DNA of 21,527 nucleotides from Euglena gracilis. Lineage: Eukaryota; Euglenozoa; Euglenophyceae; Euglenales; Euglenaceae. Positions 20,201 through 21,527 of this stretch are shown here, piece by piece. Made by a program: the position numbers and the translations under genes. Position 1 is the first letter of the stretch, and each line of letters starts with the position of its first letter. The notes beneath the pieces are model-generated. The model saw only the letters and a program-made list of their open reading frames with translations. It ran no database searches and had not been told where the DNA came from. The stretch is taken from NCBI GenBank assembly GCA_900893395.1, contig CAAHFI010900725.1, positions 1 to 21,527 of the forward strand. The letters are read 5' to 3'.

Positions 20201-21527
20201 GGCCCAGGTGGGCTGACCTAGTGGTACTCACATTTGGGGTCCCAGAGCACCCATCCAGATTCTTTCAAAATTTGCAAATTATATGACATCCGCATGTTTT
20301 TCACACCCGTAGGCACTAATCCGGCCGGCACACTGGAATACCTATCCCTGGGAACATAATGGGAACCCCCAATCGGTTTCCAGTTTGAGCCCATATGACC
20401 CTATACCTTGGGCCCAGGTGGGCTGACCTAGTGGCACTCACATTTGGGGTCCCAGAGCACCCATCCAGATTCTTTCAAAATTTGCAAGTTATATGACATC
20501 CGCATGTTTTTCACACCCGTAGGCACTAATCCGGCCGGCACACTGGAATACCTATCCCTGGGAACATAATGGGAACCCCCAATCGGTTTCCAGTTTGAGC
20601 CCCATATGACCCTATACCTTGGGCCCAGGTGGGCTGACCTAGTGGTACTCACATTTGGGTCCCAGAGCACCCATCCAGATTCTTTCAAAATTTGCAAGTT
20701 ACATGACATCCGCATGTTTTTCACACCCGTAGGCACTAATCCGGCCGGCACACTGGAATACCTATCCTGGGAACATAATGGGAACCCCCAATCGGTTTCC
20801 AGTTTGAGCCCATATGACCCTATACCTTGGGCCCAGGTGGGCTGACCTAGTGGTACTCACATTTGGGGTCCCAGAGCACCCATCCAGATTCTTTCAAAAT
20901 TTGCAAGTTATATGACATCCGCATGTTTTTCACACCCGTAGGCACTAATCCGGCCGGCACACTGGAATACCTATCCTGGAACATAATGGGAACCCCCAAT
21001 CGGTTTCCAGTTTGAGCCCCATATGACCCTATACCTTGGGCCCAGGTGGGCTGACCTAGTGGTACTCACATTTGGGGTCCCAGAGCACCCATCCAGATTC
21101 TTTCAAAATTTGCAAGTTATATATGACATCCGCATGTTTTTCACACCCGTAGGCACTAATCCGGCCGGCACACTGGAAATACCTATCCCTGGGAACATAA
21201 TGGGAACCCCCAATCGGTTTCCAGTTTGAGCCCATAATGACCCTATACCTTGGCCCAGGTGGGCTGACCTAGTGGTACTCACATTTGGGGTCCCAGAGCA
21301 CCCATCCAGATTCTTTCAAAATTTGCAAGTTATATGACATCCGCGTGTTTTTCACACCCGTAGGCACTAATCCGGCCGGCACACTGGAATACCTATCCCT
21401 GGGAACATAATGGGAACCCCCAATCGGTTTCCAGTTTGAGCCCCATATGACCCTATACCTTGGGCCCAGGTGGGCTTGACCTAGTGGTACTCACATTTGG
21501 GGTCCCAGAGCACCCATCCAGATTCTT
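17269..21527. repeat. Satellite array, monomer about 211 bp, about 20 copies
   Basis: Head-to-tail monomers start CAGGTGGGCTGACC at 17269, 17479, 17691, 17902, 18112, 18323 and onward, spaced 210-212 bp, and run off the window. Copies are very similar; many differences are single missing bases in short runs (GGGCCC, CCCC, TTT), with few substitutions. Each monomer has a CCGGCCGG palindrome. Recurrent 70-107 aa frames are repeat shadows. The first monomer is 18 bp from the LTR end, so the retrotransposon borders the array. A centromeric or heterochromatic location is plausible but not shown; no CENP-B box was noticed. Confidence 0.95.

Noticed and set aside
17502-21229. Repeated 70-107 aa ORFs on both strands in the satellite
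   Set aside because: They recur with the 211-bp monomer and are interrupted wherever a monomer has an indel; no protein family is recognised.

Overview
This window is repeat-dense nuclear DNA of a eukaryote. Every recognisable protein belongs to a retroelement, and there is no host gene, tRNA, rRNA or CRISPR array. Two retroelements and a long satellite array fill it. The lineage cannot be fixed: DIRS elements with a methyltransferase-like domain occur in amoebae, fungi, green algae and animals. G/C homopolymers, CGAA-loop hairpins and TTGTA boxes give the sequence an unusual look. || LAYOUT. (1) 1-4561, + strand: a DIRS1-type tyrosine-recombinase retrotransposon. It has inverted terminal repeats (15-121 against 4395-4499) and an internal complementary region (4160-4265) that matches the outer ends of both termini. 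Its genes are a gag-like ORF, a reverse transcriptase/RNase H/methyltransferase-like region and a tyrosine recombinase. Key motifs are visible but spread over frames that change at G/C homopolymers. (2) 4560-17250, - strand: a 12.7-kb LTR retrotransposon. Its 335-340 bp LTRs (4560-4894 and 16911-17250) begin TGTGTACC on the sense strand, and a polypurine tract (4895-4904) directly abuts the 3' LTR. It carries only a very large gag-like gene (about 16619 down to 11496): repeat-rich N-terminus, long coiled coil, capsid-like domain, CCHC zinc knuckle and Arg/Ser-rich tail. No protease, RT, RNase H or integrase is visible, so it is probably non-autonomous (TR-GAG-like). Its 3' half (4905-11495) is non-coding, with G-tract minisatellites, an approximately 880-bp (CTGG)n tract, a (TG)n tract and AT-rich DNA full of hairpins. 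(3) 17269-21527: about 20 head-to-tail copies of an approximately 211-bp satellite running off the window. || HOW IT FITS. The DIRS right end lies exactly where the 3' LTR stops matching its partner, so DIRS probably inserted into, and hides, the outer edge of the LTR element, which itself sits at the edge of the satellite. The most unusual signal is a dense family of short perfect hairpins through the LTR element, including gag. About a dozen read C(UUCG)G in the sense RNA and others C(UACG)G, C(CUCG)G or C(CACG)G; stems vary with both arms changing together, and TTGTA boxes lie beside many of them. || CAVEAT. Almost all reading-frame breaks in both elements are equivalent to losing one base, mostly in G or C runs for DIRS, and the satellite copies also vary by single missing bases. 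Uncorrected long-read homopolymer error could explain much of this, so 'pseudogene' status is provisional.
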